DNA of 64,000 nt from an uncultured Pseudomonas sp. (GCF_946885955.1 NZ_CAMPHI010000012.1:1-64000), one strand, 5' to 3'; positions 1-9,514 are shown, numbered from the stretch's first letter. The notes: generated by a model from the sequence alone, not told the origin. Translations and numbers: made by a program.

Positions 1-496
1 GCATCAGGGTGTAGGCCTCTTCCTCGTTGCAGCTCTTCATCTTCATCAGCAGGCCCTTGGCCAGTTCGATGCGCTTGCGCTCGGCAAGCTGGGCGTCGCG
101 GGCTTGCAGTTGTGCGCGCAACGCCTGGTCGCTCTCGAAGCGCGCCATGGCCACGTCGAGGATCGGTTGCAGGCGCTGGGCGTGAATGCCTTCGACGATA
201 TAGGCGCTGACGCCCGATTGGATGGCCTGGCGCATCACGCCGGGGTCGTGCTCGTCGGTGAACATGACGATCGGTCGTGGCTGGTCGCGCGAGACCAGCA
301 CCACTTGTTCCATCACGTCGCGGCTCGGCGATTCGGTATCGATCAGGATGACGTCAGGGCGCACGGCCTCGACCCGCTCGGGCAGGTCGATGGTCAAACC
401 GGATTCGTCGATGACTTCGAAACCCGCTTCGATCAGTGCGGCTTTCAGGCGACCGACTTTTTTCGGTGTGTCGTTGATCAACAGGATACGCAGCAT
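1..496 (-). CDS. nasT: NasT-type ANTAR response regulator (3' part beyond window edge)
   Basis: Reverse-strand frame opening at 496 with MLRILLINDTPKKVGRLKAA, a receiver-like N-terminal half, then a helical ANTAR region (RIELAKGLLMKMKSCNEEEA) at the window edge. The C-terminus lies outside the window. The family binds two-hairpin leader RNAs and prevents termination upstream of nitrate/nitrite assimilation genes. The next gene upstream on the same strand is nasS, its usual partner, 18 bp away, so the two are probably co-transcribed and act as a sensor-antiterminator pair. The receiver domain seems to lack a classical phosphorylation pattern, as is common in NasT, but I did not check this by alignment. 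Function is inferred from family and neighbour. Confidence 0.85.
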   Translation of the reverse strand, partial: MLRILLINDTPKKVGRLKAALIEAGFEVIDESGLTIDLPERVEAVRPDVILIDTESPSRDVMEQVVLVSRDQPRPIVMFTDEHDPGVMRQAIQSGVSAYIVEGIHAQRLQPILDVAMARFESDQALRAQLQARDAQLAERKRIELAKGLLMKMKSCNEEEAYTLM

Positions 497-514
497 GAAG
501 GGCTCTCCTGTTCG

Positions 515-1726
515 TTACAGGCCGACAGCGGTGCTGTCGGCCAGGGCGTTGAGACTGAAGCTGCGGGCATAGCCGACCGGATCGCTGCCATCCCAGACCT
601 GGCCGTCGAGCAATTGGCTGCTGCGCATCACCTCGGGTACCGCGATGCCGAGGCTTTCAGCTGCCTGACGGTATAGCCCGAGCTGGTGAACCTGCTGCGC
701 CACGGCCAGGTAGTCGGGATCGTCACGCAATAGTCCCCAGCGGCGGAATTGGGTCATAAACCACATGCCGTCAGAGAGGTAAGGCATGTTCACTGCGCCT
801 TCTGCATGAAAGCGTAGCGGATGGGCATCGAGCCAGGCGTGGCCGAGGCCGTCCTGATACTGGCCGAGAAAACGCGGCTGGATGACGTTCAAGGGTGCAT
901 CGACGTATTCGCTGCCGCTGAGCAATTGGGCGGTGCTGCGTTTGTTCTCTTCGTTTTCGTCGATAAAACGGCTGGCCTCGAGGATCGCCATGATCAGCGC
1001 GCGCGCGGTATTGGGGTTTTGCTCGACAAAGGCGCGGGTGCAACCGAGGACCTTTTCCGGGTGATCCGGCCAGATCGATTGGCTGGTCGCCAGGGTGAAG
1101 CCGAGACTTTCCTCAACCGCCTGGGCGCTCCAGGGCTCGCCGACACAAAAGCCGTCGATACGCCGTGCCTTGAGATGGGGCACCATCTGCGGCGGCGGGA
1201 CCACGACGCTATCGACGTCATCGAGCGGGTGGATGCCCTTACTGGCCAGCCAGTAGTAAAGCCACATGGCATGGGTGCCGGTAGGGAAGGTCTGGGCAAA
1301 GGTCAGTTTTGCGCCACTTTGGTGCGCGCGCACGTTGAGTGCGTCGCTAGTGGTCACGCCGGCGAATTTCAGACCCTGGGAGAGATTGATGCTCTGACCA
1401 TTCTGGTTCAGGCCCGCCAGGATCGCCATGTCGGTGGCGGTTGCGCCGCCAAGGCCGAACTGAGCGCCGTAAATCAACCCGTAGAGGCTGTGGGCGGCAT
1501 CCAGTTCGCCGCTTAGCAGCTTGTCGCGCAAGGTTGCCCAAGAGGCCTGGCGCTGCAGGTTGAGGGTCAGACCATATTTCTCTGCGAAGCCCTGAGTCGC
1601 CGCGACAATCACCGATGCCGCATCGGTCAGGGCCATGAAGCCGATGTTCAGAAGGCGCTTCTCGGGGACATCATTGGCGGCAACCCAGGCCTGTGCATCG
1701 TTACGGCTGATAGCGTGTTCGCTCAT
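515..1726 (-). CDS. nasS: NasS nitrate sensor (NrtA/CmpA-like periplasmic-binding fold, cytoplasmic)
   Basis: 403 residues resembling NrtA/CmpA nitrate-binding proteins (LNIGFMALTDAASVIVAATQ near residue 26; KLLSGELDAAHSLYGLIYG near 70; VVPPPQMVPHLKARRIDGFCVGEPW around 175-200). It has no signal peptide or lipobox, which separates the cytoplasmic sensor NasS from transporter binding proteins. NasS is known to sequester NasT when nitrate is absent and to release it on nitrate or nitrite binding. The gene lies directly before nasT on the same strand, 18 bp apart. The start is the only plausible ATG at the beginning of the homologous region. Confidence 0.85.
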   Translation of the reverse strand: MSEHAISRNDAQAWVAANDVPEKRLLNIGFMALTDAASVIVAATQGFAEKYGLTLNLQRQASWATLRDKLLSGELDAAHSLYGLIYGAQFGLGGATATDMAILAGLNQNGQSINLSQGLKFAGVTTSDALNVRAHQSGAKLTFAQTFPTGTHAMWLYYWLASKGIHPLDDVDSVVVPPPQMVPHLKARRIDGFCVGEPWSAQAVEESLGFTLATSQSIWPDHPEKVLGCTRAFVEQNPNTARALIMAILEASRFIDENEENKRSTAQLLSGSEYVDAPLNVIQPRFLGQYQDGLGHAWLDAHPLRFHAEGAVNMPYLSDGMWFMTQFRRWGLLRDDPDYLAVAQQVHQLGLYRQAAESLGIAVPEVMRSSQLLDGQVWDGSDPVGYARSFSLNALADSTAVGL

Positions 1727-2017
1727 TGCGTTTTTCCCAGGTCAACACAAAAGGGGGTCGTGCCAGTGGCTGTCAGGCGCAGCGATCGGGACGACACCAT
1801 TGTCAAAATAAGCCGATTCCGCCGTTGGAAATGGCTTTGCTGCCTATGCCTTAGCAAGGCATATGCCAGAGGTGTTACCGGGGTGACATTCTCGTAGTCC
1901 GGATGAAATCCGGGGGCGCATCGCCGCGCAAGCCGCTCCCAGGATGCATCCGGGCAATGAGCGCGCTTCTGTAGATATCGCCACCGGACATGGCTTGGCG
2001 GGCTTACAAAACAGAAA
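1727..2017. other. Intergenic region upstream of nasS with a REP-like element
   Basis: No gene is seen between nasS and the acnB terminator. At about 1894-1917 there is a short dyad of the GTAGTCCGGATGAAATCCGG type, related to the repeated intergenic motif GTAGCCCGGAT...ATCCGGG common in pseudomonads. The nasS promoter should lie here but no convincing -10/-35 or -24/-12 pair could be fixed. Confidence 0.5.
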
Positions 2018-2050
2018 AGAAAAAGCCCCGCACGGGGCGGGGCTCTTTTG
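2018..2050 (-). terminator. Rho-independent terminator of acnB
   Basis: Read on the reverse strand, a GC stem (AGCCCCGCCCCGTGCGGGGCT, partly self-complementary) is followed by TTTTTCTTTT about 15 bp after the acnB stop. Confidence 0.85.
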
Positions 2051-2063
2051 ACGCGGGTAACGC

Positions 2064-4673
2064 TTAGGCTTGAACGACCGGGATCTGGGCGTTGGCAGCC
2101 GCTTCGCGGAACTCGGCGATCTGGTCGAAGCTCAGGTAGCGGTAGACGTCGGCAGCCATGCTGTCGATGTCCTTCGCGTAGCCCATGTACTCCTCGACGG
2201 TCGGCAGGCGACCGAGGATCGAGGCGACCGAAGCCAACTCAGCCGAAGCCAGGTAGACGTTGGCGCCATCGCCCAGACGGTTGGGGAAGTTACGGGTCGA
2301 AGTCGAAACCACGGTGGCGTTCGGTTCGACGCGTGCCTGGTTACCCATGCACAGCGAGCAGCCCGGCATTTCCATGCGCGCGCCAGCCTTTCCGTAGATG
2401 CCGTAGTAGCCTTCCTCGGTCAGCTGGTGAGCGTCCATCTTGGTCGGCGGCGACAGCCACAGGCGGGTCGGCAGCTGACCTTTGACCTTATCCAGCAGCT
2501 TACCGGCTGCACGGAAGTGGCCGATGTTGGTCATGCAGGAACCGATGAACACTTCGTCGATCTTCTCGCCTTGAACGCTGGACAGCAGACGGGCGTCGTC
2601 CGGGTCGTTCGGGGCGCAGAGAACCGGCTCGTTGATGTCGGCCAGGTCGATTTCGATGACCTCGGCGTATTCGGCGTCCTTGTCGGCTTCCATCAGCTTC
2701 GGATCGGCCAGCCAGGCTTCCATCGCCTGGGCGCGGCGCTCCATGGTGCGGGCATCGCCGTAGCCTTCGCTGATCATCCAGCGCAGCAGGGTGATATTCG
2801 ACTTCAGGTATTCGGCGATGGCCTTTTCCGGCAGCTTGATGGTGCAACCTGCAGCGGAACGCTCGGCGGAGGCGTCGGACAGTTCGAACGCCTGCTCGAC
2901 GGTCAGCTCGTCCAGACCTTCGATCTCGAGGATGCGGCCGGAGAAGATGTTCTTCTTGCCTTTCTTCTCGACGGTCAGCAGGCCTTTCTGGATGGCCACG
3001 TAAGGGATGGCATGCACCAGGTCACGCAGGGTGATGCCCGGTTGCAGTTTGCCCTTGAAGCGCACCAGTACCGACTCCGGCATGTCCAGCGGCATGACGC
3101 CAGTGGCTGCGGCGAAGGCCACCAGGCCGGAACCGGCCGGGAAGGAGATGCCGATCGGGAAGCGGGTGTGCGAGTCGCCACCGGTGCCGACGGTGTCCGG
3201 CAGCAGCATGCGGTTCAGCCAGCTGTGGATGATGCCGTCGCCAGGACGCAGGGACACGCCACCACGGGTGCGGATGAAATCCGGCAGGGTGTGGTGGGTG
3301 GTGACGTCGATCGGCTTCGGATAAGCCGCGGTGTGGCAGAACGACTGCATCACCAGGTCAGCGGAGAAGCCCAGGCAAGCCAGGTCTTTCAGCTCGTCGC
3401 GGGTCATCGGGCCGGTGGTGTCCTGGGAGCCGACGGTGGTCATCTTCGGTTCGCAGTAGGTGCCTGGACGCACGCCTTTGCCTTCCGGCAGGCCGCAGGC
3501 CTTGCCGACCATCTTCTGCGCCAGGGTGAAACCCTTGGTGCTGGCAGCAGGCGGCTCAGGCAGCTTGAACAGGTCGGTTGGGCCCAGGCCCAGTTCGGCA
3601 CGGGCTTTCTCGGTCAGACCGCGACCGATGATCAGCGGGATACGGCCGCCAGCGCGGACTTCGTCGAGCAGAACCGGGGTCTTCATTTCGAAGGTGGCCA
3701 GTACTTCGTCGGTACCGTGCTTGCAGACTTTGCCGGCATGCGGGTACAGGTCGATCACGTCGCCCATGTTCAGTTGGGAAACATCGAACTCGATCGGCAG
3801 AGCGCCGGCGTCTTCCATGGTGTTGTAGAAGATCGGGGCGATCTTGCTGCCGAAGCAGAAGCCGCCAGCGCGCTTGTTCGGCACGTTAGGGATGTCGTCG
3901 CCAAAGAACCACAGCACCGAGTTGGTGGCGGATTTACGCGAGGAGCCGGTACCGACCACGTCGCCGACGTAGGCGATCGGGAAGCCGTCGTTGCGCATCT
4001 GCTCGATCTGTTTCATCGGGCCGATGGCGCCTTGCTGGTCAGGCACGATGCCGTCGCGGGCCATTTTCAGCATGGCCAGGGCATGCAGCGGAATATCCGG
4101 GCGCGACCAGGCGTCGGGAGCCGGGGAGAGGTCGTCGGTGTTGGTTTCGCCGGTGACCTTGAATACCCGCAGGCTGATCTTGTCGGCCAGGGTCGGGCGG
4201 TTCTTGAACCACTCGCCATCGGCCCAGGATTGCAGTACGCCTTTAGCGTGAACGTTGCCGCTCTTGGCTTTTTCTGCGACGTCATGGAAGGCATCGAACA
4301 TCAGCAGGGTGTGCTTCAGTTGCTCGGCAGTCACGGCAGCCAGTTCGCTGTCATCGAGCAGGCTGACCAGGGTGGCGATGTTGTAACCGCCTTGCATGGT
4401 GCCCAGCAGCTCAACGGCGTGTTTTTTGCTGATCAGCGGGGAAGTGGCTTCGCCTTTGGCGATAGCAGAGAGGAAACCGGCCTTGACGTAGGCGGCTTCG
4501 TCGACGCCTGGCGGTACACGGTTGGTGATCAGGTCGAGCAGAAAAGCTTCTTCGCCTGCTGGCGGGTTTTTCAGCAGCTCGATCAGGCCTGCGGTTTGTT
4601 CGGCGTTCAGCGGCTGGGGCACGATACCCTGAGCGGCACGCTCTGCTACGTGGTTGCGATAGGCTTCAAGCAC
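2064..4673 (-). CDS. acnB: Aconitate hydratase B (bifunctional with 2-methylisocitrate dehydratase)
   Basis: 869 residues. The protein interconverts citrate and isocitrate in the TCA cycle using a [4Fe-4S] cluster; AcnB enzymes can also act on 2-methyl-cis-aconitate. N-terminal HEAT-like domain begins [16 protein letters not shown] as in E. coli AcnB. The swivel domain follows ([17 protein letters not shown]), then the catalytic domain with cluster-ligand segments ([34 protein letters not shown]). An upstream ATG at 4763 would add 30 residues with no family counterpart. I choose the GTG at 4673 because GAGGG lies 9 nt before it and the homologous region starts there. Monocistronic, with its own terminator at 2018-2050. 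Confidence 0.95.
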   Translation of the reverse strand: MLEAYRNHVAERAAQGIVPQPLNAEQTAGLIELLKNPPAGEEAFLLDLITNRVPPGVDEAAYVKAGFLSAIAKGEATSPLISKKHAVELLGTMQGGYNIATLVSLLDDSELAAVTAEQLKHTLLMFDAFHDVAEKAKSGNVHAKGVLQSWADGEWFKNRPTLADKISLRVFKVTGETNTDDLSPAPDAWSRPDIPLHALAMLKMARDGIVPDQQGAIGPMKQIEQMRNDGFPIAYVGDVVGTGSSRKSATNSVLWFFGDDIPNVPNKRAGGFCFGSKIAPIFYNTMEDAGALPIEFDVSQLNMGDVIDLYPHAGKVCKHGTDEVLATFEMKTPVLLDEVRAGGRIPLIIGRGLTEKARAELGLGPTDLFKLPEPPAASTKGFTLAQKMVGKACGLPEGKGVRPGTYCEPKMTTVGSQDTTGPMTRDELKDLACLGFSADLVMQSFCHTAAYPKPIDVTTHHTLPDFIRTRGGVSLRPGDGIIHSWLNRMLLPDTVGTGGDSHTRFPIGISFPAGSGLVAFAAATGVMPLDMPESVLVRFKGKLQPGITLRDLVHAIPYVAIQKGLLTVEKKGKKNIFSGRILEIEGLDELTVEQAFELSDASAERSAAGCTIKLPEKAIAEYLKSNITLLRWMISEGYGDARTMERRAQAMEAWLADPKLMEADKDAEYAEVIEIDLADINEPVLCAPNDPDDARLLSSVQGEKIDEVFIGSCMTNIGHFRAAGKLLDKVKGQLPTRLWLSPPTKMDAHQLTEEGYYGIYGKAGARMEMPGCSLCMGNQARVEPNATVVSTSTRNFPNRLGDGANVYLASAELASVASILGRLPTVEEYMGYAKDIDSMAADVYRYLSFDQIAEFREAAANAQIPVVQA

Positions 4674-5077
4674 AGTTATTACCCTCATCATTGGTCCCAA
4701 AGGGTTGTCCGGGACACGATCCAGAAACCAGCAAACCAAGCGCTCCGTGGCTTCATGGGCCACTTAGCCGAGGTTTCGCTGATCCCTTCCAGAAGCTGCT
4801 TTCAAAGTTTTACGCCGGCAGGACGGTTTGATGAGGGCTGTCGCAAGCGCTTGAAAAGGCTTTTAAATGCTTGCGACAACTAACGTACTGCAGGATCGAC
4901 TGTGCTCGTGACGCTTTGAAAACAGCTTCCAACGGACATCGGCGCCTATAAAAGGCGGGCCGATTCTACTGGAAAGCTTAGATAAAGTTAAGCTAAAGCC
5001 CCAGCTGATCCAGGGGTGATTCGCCTTAGACAAAGGGCTAAGATGCGCAGCTGTCAGCTAGTGTCCGCGTCTGCCTT
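4674..5077. other. Divergent intergenic region acnB / DUF1289
   Basis: About 400 bp without a gene. It contains the acnB leader and the 10-bp dyad at 4839-4878. An A/T-rich CCTATAAAAGG stretch near 4945-4957 could serve as part of a promoter, but orientation and partner box are unclear. Confidence 0.5.
4839..4878. promoter_or_regulatory. Perfect 10-bp dyad upstream of acnB, putative operator
   Basis: TGTCGCAAGC (4839-4848) and its exact complement GCTTGCGACA (4869-4878) are separated by 20 bp, so the arm centres are 30 bp apart, close to three helical turns. The left arm overlaps a smaller palindrome AAGCGCTT. It lies about 165-205 bp before the acnB start. There is no U-run, so a terminator is unlikely. 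The regulator is unknown. Confidence 0.5.
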
Positions 5078-5554
5078 ATGTCTAATCAGCGTATTAAAAC
5101 GCCTTGTGTCGGTCTTTGTTCCACGGTCTATGGCGATGTGGTGTGCCGCGGCTGCAAGCGTTTCCATCATGAAGTGATCAACTGGAACGGCTACGACGAA
5201 GAACAGAAACAGGCGGTCTGGACACGCCTCGAGGTGCTTCTGGTTCAGGTGATGGCGGCCAAACTGGAAGTTTTCGACGCCGCTCGTCTGCGTGCGCAAC
5301 TGGAGCAGCGGCAGATCCGCTTCGTGCCGCAGCAGTCGCCGTATTGCTGGGCCTACCAATTGATTGCGCGCGGCGCGCGGGTGATCAGCCAGCTGGATGC
5401 TTATGGCATGGTGCTACTGCCGGAGTTCCGCGACTGGGATCTGCCGGCGTTGCGCGATGCCATCGATCGCGAATTCTTTCTGCTGTCCGAAGCCCATTAC
5501 GAGCGTTATATCGCGCCGCGATTCCTGCGTGAGGGGCTGGAAATTCGGGGTTAA
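5078..5554 (+). CDS. DUF1289 domain protein with N-terminal cysteine cluster
   Basis: 158 residues. The N-terminus carries the DUF1289 signature, TPCVGLCSTVYGDVVCRGCKR (residues about 8-28) followed by FHHEVINWNGYDEEQK. Four cysteines in a C-x4-C...C-x2-C arrangement suggest metal binding. The remaining 100 residues are soluble, aromatic-rich and of unknown fold (YCWAYQLIARGARVISQLD). No enzymatic function is known for this family. It stands alone, divergent from acnB, and ends at the bidirectional terminator shared with the usp gene. Confidence 0.8.
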   Translation: MSNQRIKTPCVGLCSTVYGDVVCRGCKRFHHEVINWNGYDEEQKQAVWTRLEVLLVQVMAAKLEVFDAARLRAQLEQRQIRFVPQQSPYCWAYQLIARGARVISQLDAYGMVLLPEFRDWDLPALRDAIDREFFLLSEAHYERYIAPRFLREGLEIRG

Positions 5555-5606
5555 GGCAGGCCGCAGCCCGGAAAGTATTCGTTCGTCCTCAGGCATCCAA
5601 TACGAC

Positions 5607-5640
5607 AAAGCCGCCTCGGTTGGGCGGCTTTGTGCAGGTG
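5607..5640. terminator. Bidirectional terminator between DUF1289 gene and usp
   Basis: Stem AAAGCCGCC / GGCGGCTTT with a short loop, flanked by A and T residues on both sides, lies between two convergent genes. Confidence 0.75.
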
Positions 5641-5654
5641 CGTCGAGGCTGATC

Positions 5655-6518
5655 TCAGTGCTGGGCCACCAGCTCTTCCAGGTGCGCCATGATTTCCTCG
5701 GGCTTGAGCACCAGGACATCGCTTTCCAGCGAGTCGAGCACCACCTCGGCGGTGTTGCCGATCAATGCGCCGGAAATGCCGGTGCGCGCCACCGTGCCGA
5801 TGACCGTGACCGTCGCGCCGAGTTGGTGGGCGACCTGAGGAATCACCGCATCTGCCGGGCCTTCGAGTACATGCAGGCGATCGTCGGAGATGTCGTACTC
5901 GGCCTGGAAGGCTTTGCACTGCTCGCGGTAGCGCGCCTCGATGGTTTCCTTCAGTTGAAAGGTCGGGTCGGCAGCCGAAAGCATCGGTGTTGGGTGAGCG
6001 GCAATCACATGCAGCTTGGCATTGGCCAGGGCGGCGATGTCGTAGCCGTGGCTGATGATGCTCGAATGCAGGGTGCGATGCTCGCCGTCTGCGTTGCCAA
6101 CATCCACGGCGGCAAGAATGACGCCATTGGTCCAGGGCTTGTCGGTTTTCACCATCAGTACCGGGCCCGGGCAATAGCGCAACAGCTTCCAGTCATCGGG
6201 TGTCAGCAGGGCACGGCGCAGTGGGTTGTCGGGCAGGTGTTGCTTGATCACCAGGTCGCAGCCTTCGGCTTGTTTCACGGTGATGATGGTGGTGTGCAGG
6301 CTCTCGTGCCAGGCTTGTTGGCCGGAGACGCTGAAGCCCTCGAGGGCGAGCGCGGCACGGTGATCGTTGAGAAAAACCGAATAGTCATGCTTTCTGTCGC
6401 AGACCAGCAAATGCAGGTGGGACTGGGTCACGCTCGCGATCAGTTTGGCGCGTCTAAGCGCCAGCGCTTCCGGTTGATCTGGCTCCATGACAACTAACAG
6501 GTTGCGAATAGATTGCAT
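5655..6518 (-). CDS. Tandem universal stress protein (UspA family)
   Basis: 287 residues with two UspA-like domains. The first begins IRNLLVVMEPDQPEALALRRAK (about 4-25). The second begins near residue 145 (VILAAVDVGNADGEHRT), carries a variant ATP-loop region (TVIGTVARTGISGALIGNTAEVV, about 235-260) and ends DVLVLKPEE. Long Usp proteins of pseudomonads promote survival in energy starvation or anoxia. The upstream region has an ANR/FNR-like box placed correctly for activation. Its position next to acnB and miaE matches P. aeruginosa PA1789 from memory. The exact biochemical role is unknown. Confidence 0.88.
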   Translation of the reverse strand: MQSIRNLLVVMEPDQPEALALRRAKLIASVTQSHLHLLVCDRKHDYSVFLNDHRAALALEGFSVSGQQAWHESLHTTIITVKQAEGCDLVIKQHLPDNPLRRALLTPDDWKLLRYCPGPVLMVKTDKPWTNGVILAAVDVGNADGEHRTLHSSIISHGYDIAALANAKLHVIAAHPTPMLSAADPTFQLKETIEARYREQCKAFQAEYDISDDRLHVLEGPADAVIPQVAHQLGATVTVIGTVARTGISGALIGNTAEVVLDSLESDVLVLKPEEIMAHLEELVAQH

Positions 6519-6563
6519 GTTCGTCTCCGTTCGAATGTTTTTCTGATAATACTGCTTCCGACA

Positions 6564-6606
6564 ACTATAGATGCAGCGCGTAACCTTTGTTGTTGACAGG
6601 TATCAA
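6564..6606 (-). promoter_or_regulatory. Putative ANR/FNR-dependent promoter of the usp gene
   Basis: TTGAC-AGGT-ATCAA at 6593-6606 differs by one base from the ANR/FNR consensus TTGAT-N4-ATCAA. On the reverse strand a TATAGT -10 box lies at 6569-6564, giving a start near 6557. The box centre is then about 42 bp upstream, the class II activation distance. Seen in sequence; regulation itself is inferred. Confidence 0.6.
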
Positions 6607-6688
6607 CTGACCGGCTGGTCGCGCGCTGCTTCACTCGTATAATGGCCCGCCCGATTCGCCGGCCACCATCACCCACTGTCGTGAGCTT

Positions 6689-7291
6689 ATGCAACTGTTA
6701 CCAGAAATCGAAACCTTCCTTCTGTGTCAAACCCCCGATACCTGGATTACCCAAGCATTGGACAACCAGGACGTGATGTTGATCGATCACGCCAATTGCG
6801 AGAAAAAGGCTGCCTCGACCGCGCTTACGCTGCTCTTCCGTTATATCGAGAAGGCTGACCTGCAGCACAACCTGTCGCGGCTGGCGCGTGAAGAGTTGCG
6901 TCATTTCGAACAGGTTGCGGCATTGATGAAAAAGCGTGGGGTCGTCTATCGCCCGGTCAGTGCGGCGCTATACGCCCAGCGACTGCACAAGCACATACGT
7001 ACCAGCGAACCGCACAAGCTGGTCGATACCTTGATCGTCGGTGCCTTTATCGAAGCGCGCTCCTGTGAGCGGTTCTTCCGCCTGGCCCCGCACCTGGACG
7101 AGGAGCTGGGTCAGTTCTACCAATCCTTGCTCAAGTCAGAGGCGCGGCACTATCAGGGTTACCTGAAGATGGCGCGGGATTATTCCGCGGAACCAATCGA
7201 TGAACGGGTGGCTTTCTTCGCCGAAGTCGAGCGCGAGGCGATACTCACACCGGACAAAGAGTTTCGCTTCCACAGCGGTGCCGCCGCCTGA
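6689..7291 (+). CDS. miaE: tRNA 2-methylthio-N6-isopentenyladenosine-37 hydroxylase
   Basis: 200 residues, the usual length of MiaE. This diiron monooxygenase hydroxylates ms2i6A37 in tRNAs that read UNN codons. Two E-x-x-H motifs are visible (EELRHFEQ near residue 69 and SEARHYQGY near 150), together with HANCEKKAASTA (near 34) and GAFIEARSCERF (near 118) that supply the other iron ligands. The ATG lies soon after a promoter-like region shared divergently with usp. It converges with the MFS gene, with only 19 bp between stop codons. Confidence 0.92.
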   Translation: MQLLPEIETFLLCQTPDTWITQALDNQDVMLIDHANCEKKAASTALTLLFRYIEKADLQHNLSRLAREELRHFEQVAALMKKRGVVYRPVSAALYAQRLHKHIRTSEPHKLVDTLIVGAFIEARSCERFFRLAPHLDEELGQFYQSLLKSEARHYQGYLKMARDYSAEPIDERVAFFAEVEREAILTPDKEFRFHSGAAA

Positions 7292-7310
7292 AGCAGCGGC
7301 GCGTGGCCGT

Positions 7311-8519
7311 TCAGATGGCTTCGCTCGCCGCCGGTTTCGCCGCCGCTGCTTTGCGATCGCCGCGCAGAATGACGATGGCCAGGGCCACCAGCAGCAGCGA
7401 TGCGGCGCTCAGCGCCAGGAACACGTCGTGCAACGAGCCGGTGCTTTCGCGGATATAGCCGGCCAGCAGGTTACCCAGGGTTCCCCCCAGGCCGAACGTC
7501 ACCATGCAGATGCCGCTGATCTGCATGGTCGCCGTCGATGAGTAGGACTGGTTCACCCAGCCGGCGACGATGCCCCACATCGGAAAATACATCAGGCCAT
7601 AACCGAAGCCGGCAATCAGGGCGCCTTTGCCCGGATCAATGACAAACGCCATCAGGCCCAGGGCGAAGCCGCTGAAGATCACCGCAAGCGCAGTGCCATG
7701 GCCCTTGCGATCGGCCAGCTTGCCGGTGATGAAACCGGCCACCATGCCTGTGCCGCCGACCGTCGCCCAGGTATAGCCACCCAGGGCTGCCGGCAGGCCG
7801 CGCTCATCCAGGTAGCTGTTGAGCCAGTAGGAAAACGGCATGGTGGTAAAGCCCACCAAAAGGCAGATCAGGCAGGCGAACAGGGCGGTGCGCTCGCCGA
7901 TAACGGTGGCGAACAGGCGGCGCGGCGGAATAATCGTGTCGCGGTTGTCCACCTGGACCTCGGGCAGGCTCTTCAGGTTCGTCAACAGGTGCCAGGTCAG
8001 GCAGACCACCAGGGCACCGAACAGCGAAGCCAGCTGCCAGCTCCTTTGCCAGCCGAGCAGGGGCACCGCCAGCAGAATCAACAGGCCGTTGAGCGCATAG
8101 CCCCAGGCCGTGCCGCTGGAAATGCAGGACAGGTAGGTGGAGCGCAGTTCGGCGCGGGCGCAGCGGCTGACGATTTCGACGATGCAGCCCCAACTGATCG
8201 CCGCACTCGCAGCCAGACAGGTCAGTACCAGGGTAATCAACATGGGGTCATGCAGCTGCGACATGGTGAACAGCAGGCTGCTGCTGACGATGCCGGTGAG
8301 CAGCGCCAGACGGGCCGTGCCCAGTTGGTGACCGACCAAGCCGAGGAGCATGGCGCCGCCCAGATAGGCCAGTTGCGTCAGGGCGCCGATGCTCGCCAGC
8401 TGCCAGGGGGTGATCTCGATGGACTCGCGCATGAACGGCATCAGTGCGGCGAACAGGAACATTCCAAAACCGTGGCTGACGATCTGGTTCATGCCGAGCG
8501 TGGCGGGCATTCGCATCAT
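7311..8519 (-). CDS. MFS transporter of the YbfB/YjiJ type
   Basis: About 402 residues and 12 predicted membrane segments, starting MMRMPATLGMNQIVSHGFGMFLFAALMPFM. The longer open frame to 8618 would overlap the divergent LysR promoter. The ATG pair at 8519/8516 has GGAG 5-8 nt upstream, so I start there. A loop with several charged residues (LTNLKSLPEVQVDNRD) divides the N and C halves, as usual for MFS. The substrate is unknown. The divergent LysR gene 116 bp away is the likely regulator. Small lipophilic or organic compounds would be typical cargo, but this is only a guess. Confidence 0.8.
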   Translation of the reverse strand: MMRMPATLGMNQIVSHGFGMFLFAALMPFMRESIEITPWQLASIGALTQLAYLGGAMLLGLVGHQLGTARLALLTGIVSSSLLFTMSQLHDPMLITLVLTCLAASAAISWGCIVEIVSRCARAELRSTYLSCISSGTAWGYALNGLLILLAVPLLGWQRSWQLASLFGALVVCLTWHLLTNLKSLPEVQVDNRDTIIPPRRLFATVIGERTALFACLICLLVGFTTMPFSYWLNSYLDERGLPAALGGYTWATVGGTGMVAGFITGKLADRKGHGTALAVIFSGFALGLMAFVIDPGKGALIAGFGYGLMYFPMWGIVAGWVNQSYSSTATMQISGICMVTFGLGGTLGNLLAGYIRESTGSLHDVFLALSAASLLLVALAIVILRGDRKAAAAKPAASEAI

Positions 8520-8635
8520 TCGAACTCCGTGATGGCGCATAGGAGGCGCTTGGGTGACGCCTACGATATTCGCTTGCCAGAATTCGGAGAAACGATAAAT
8601 ATTGATCGCCTCATTCAAGAAGATTGAACTCTGCC

Positions 8636-9514
8636 ATGCGCGACCTGCCGATTGTCCTGCTGCGTACCTTCGCCGTGGTGGCCGAGACGCTCAACCTGAC
8701 CACCGCCGCTCAACGCCTGCATCGTGCGCCTTCGACCATCAGCATGCAGCTCACGCGGCTCGAAGCCCTGGTCGCGGCCGAGCTTCTGCAGCGCGGGCAG
8801 TATGGCGTCAGGCTGACTCCGGCCGGCGAGCAACTGAAGTCCTGCGCACAGCAGCTGCTCAATCTGCATGACCGTATCCTGGGTACGTTTCAGCATGCCG
8901 AGGTAGGCGGGCAGGTGCGTTTCGGCACCCATGACCAGTACGCCACGCGCAGCCTTATTCCGTTGCTGGAAGCATTCGTATTGAGTTACCCCGAGGCCAG
9001 TCTCGAGGTGGTCTGCGATCATCGTCCCTTTCACCTGGCGTCGCTGGTGGCCGAAGGCAAGCTGGATCTGGCGCTGGTTGAGATGCCGGCGCTGTCCGAT
9101 GGTGGACGGCGGCTGTTCCGTGACGAACTGGTCTGGGTGCGCGATCAGGCGCATTCGACTCATGAGCGTGAACCGTTGCCCCTGGCGGTGTTCGTCGAGG
9201 GCTGCTATCACCGCGACTCGGCACATAAAGCCTTGGTCGGGGCGCAGATCCCGTACCGTATTGCCTTCACCAGCCAGAGTCGGGCCGGAGTGCTGGCGGC
9301 CGTGCGTGCGGGAATCGGTGTCGGCATCATCCCGCGCTCCACGCTGGAGCCAGGTTTGCAGGTGATCGAGGAGGGCTTGCCGCCCTTGCCAGGCACCGAT
9401 ATCACGCTGTTCGTTGCCGATCGGGTCAACGAGGCCAGCCAGCGCCTGGCGCAAACCATCGAAACGAGCGAGCAATACGTGCGGCACGCGCACCATTTCA
9501 CTCAACAGCGTTAA
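8636..9514 (+). CDS. LysR-family transcriptional regulator, divergent from MFS gene
   Basis: 292 residues. Winged HTH at residues about 5-62 (LRTFAVVAETLNLTTAAQRLHRAPSTISMQLTRLE) followed by the LysR effector domain (VRFGTHDQYATRSLIPLLEAF; AAVRAGIGVGIIPRSTLEPG). The N-terminal half resembles the YhjC/IciA-like LysR branch. I start at ATG 8636. An in-frame TTG at 8624, closer to AAGAAGA, would add four residues. Likely controls the adjacent MFS exporter through the 8520-8635 intergenic region. Confidence 0.85.
   Translation: MRDLPIVLLRTFAVVAETLNLTTAAQRLHRAPSTISMQLTRLEALVAAELLQRGQYGVRLTPAGEQLKSCAQQLLNLHDRILGTFQHAEVGGQVRFGTHDQYATRSLIPLLEAFVLSYPEASLEVVCDHRPFHLASLVAEGKLDLALVEMPALSDGGRRLFRDELVWVRDQAHSTHEREPLPLAVFVEGCYHRDSAHKALVGAQIPYRIAFTSQSRAGVLAAVRAGIGVGIIPRSTLEPGLQVIEEGLPPLPGTDITLFVADRVNEASQRLAQTIETSEQYVRHAHHFTQQR

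Noticed and set aside
1748..1772. TGGCACGACCCCCTTTTG on the reverse strand before nasS, looking like a sigma-54 promoter
   Set aside because: The -24 half is good, but the position ten bases after GG reads TT rather than GC, so the invariant -12 element is missing.
2070..4883. Very long open frame (937 codons) on the forward strand opposite acnB
   Set aside because: Antisense shadow of a highly GC-biased gene. The product is low-complexity in G/V/H/Q/D, has no recognisable domain, and the frame opposite is an unmistakable aconitase.
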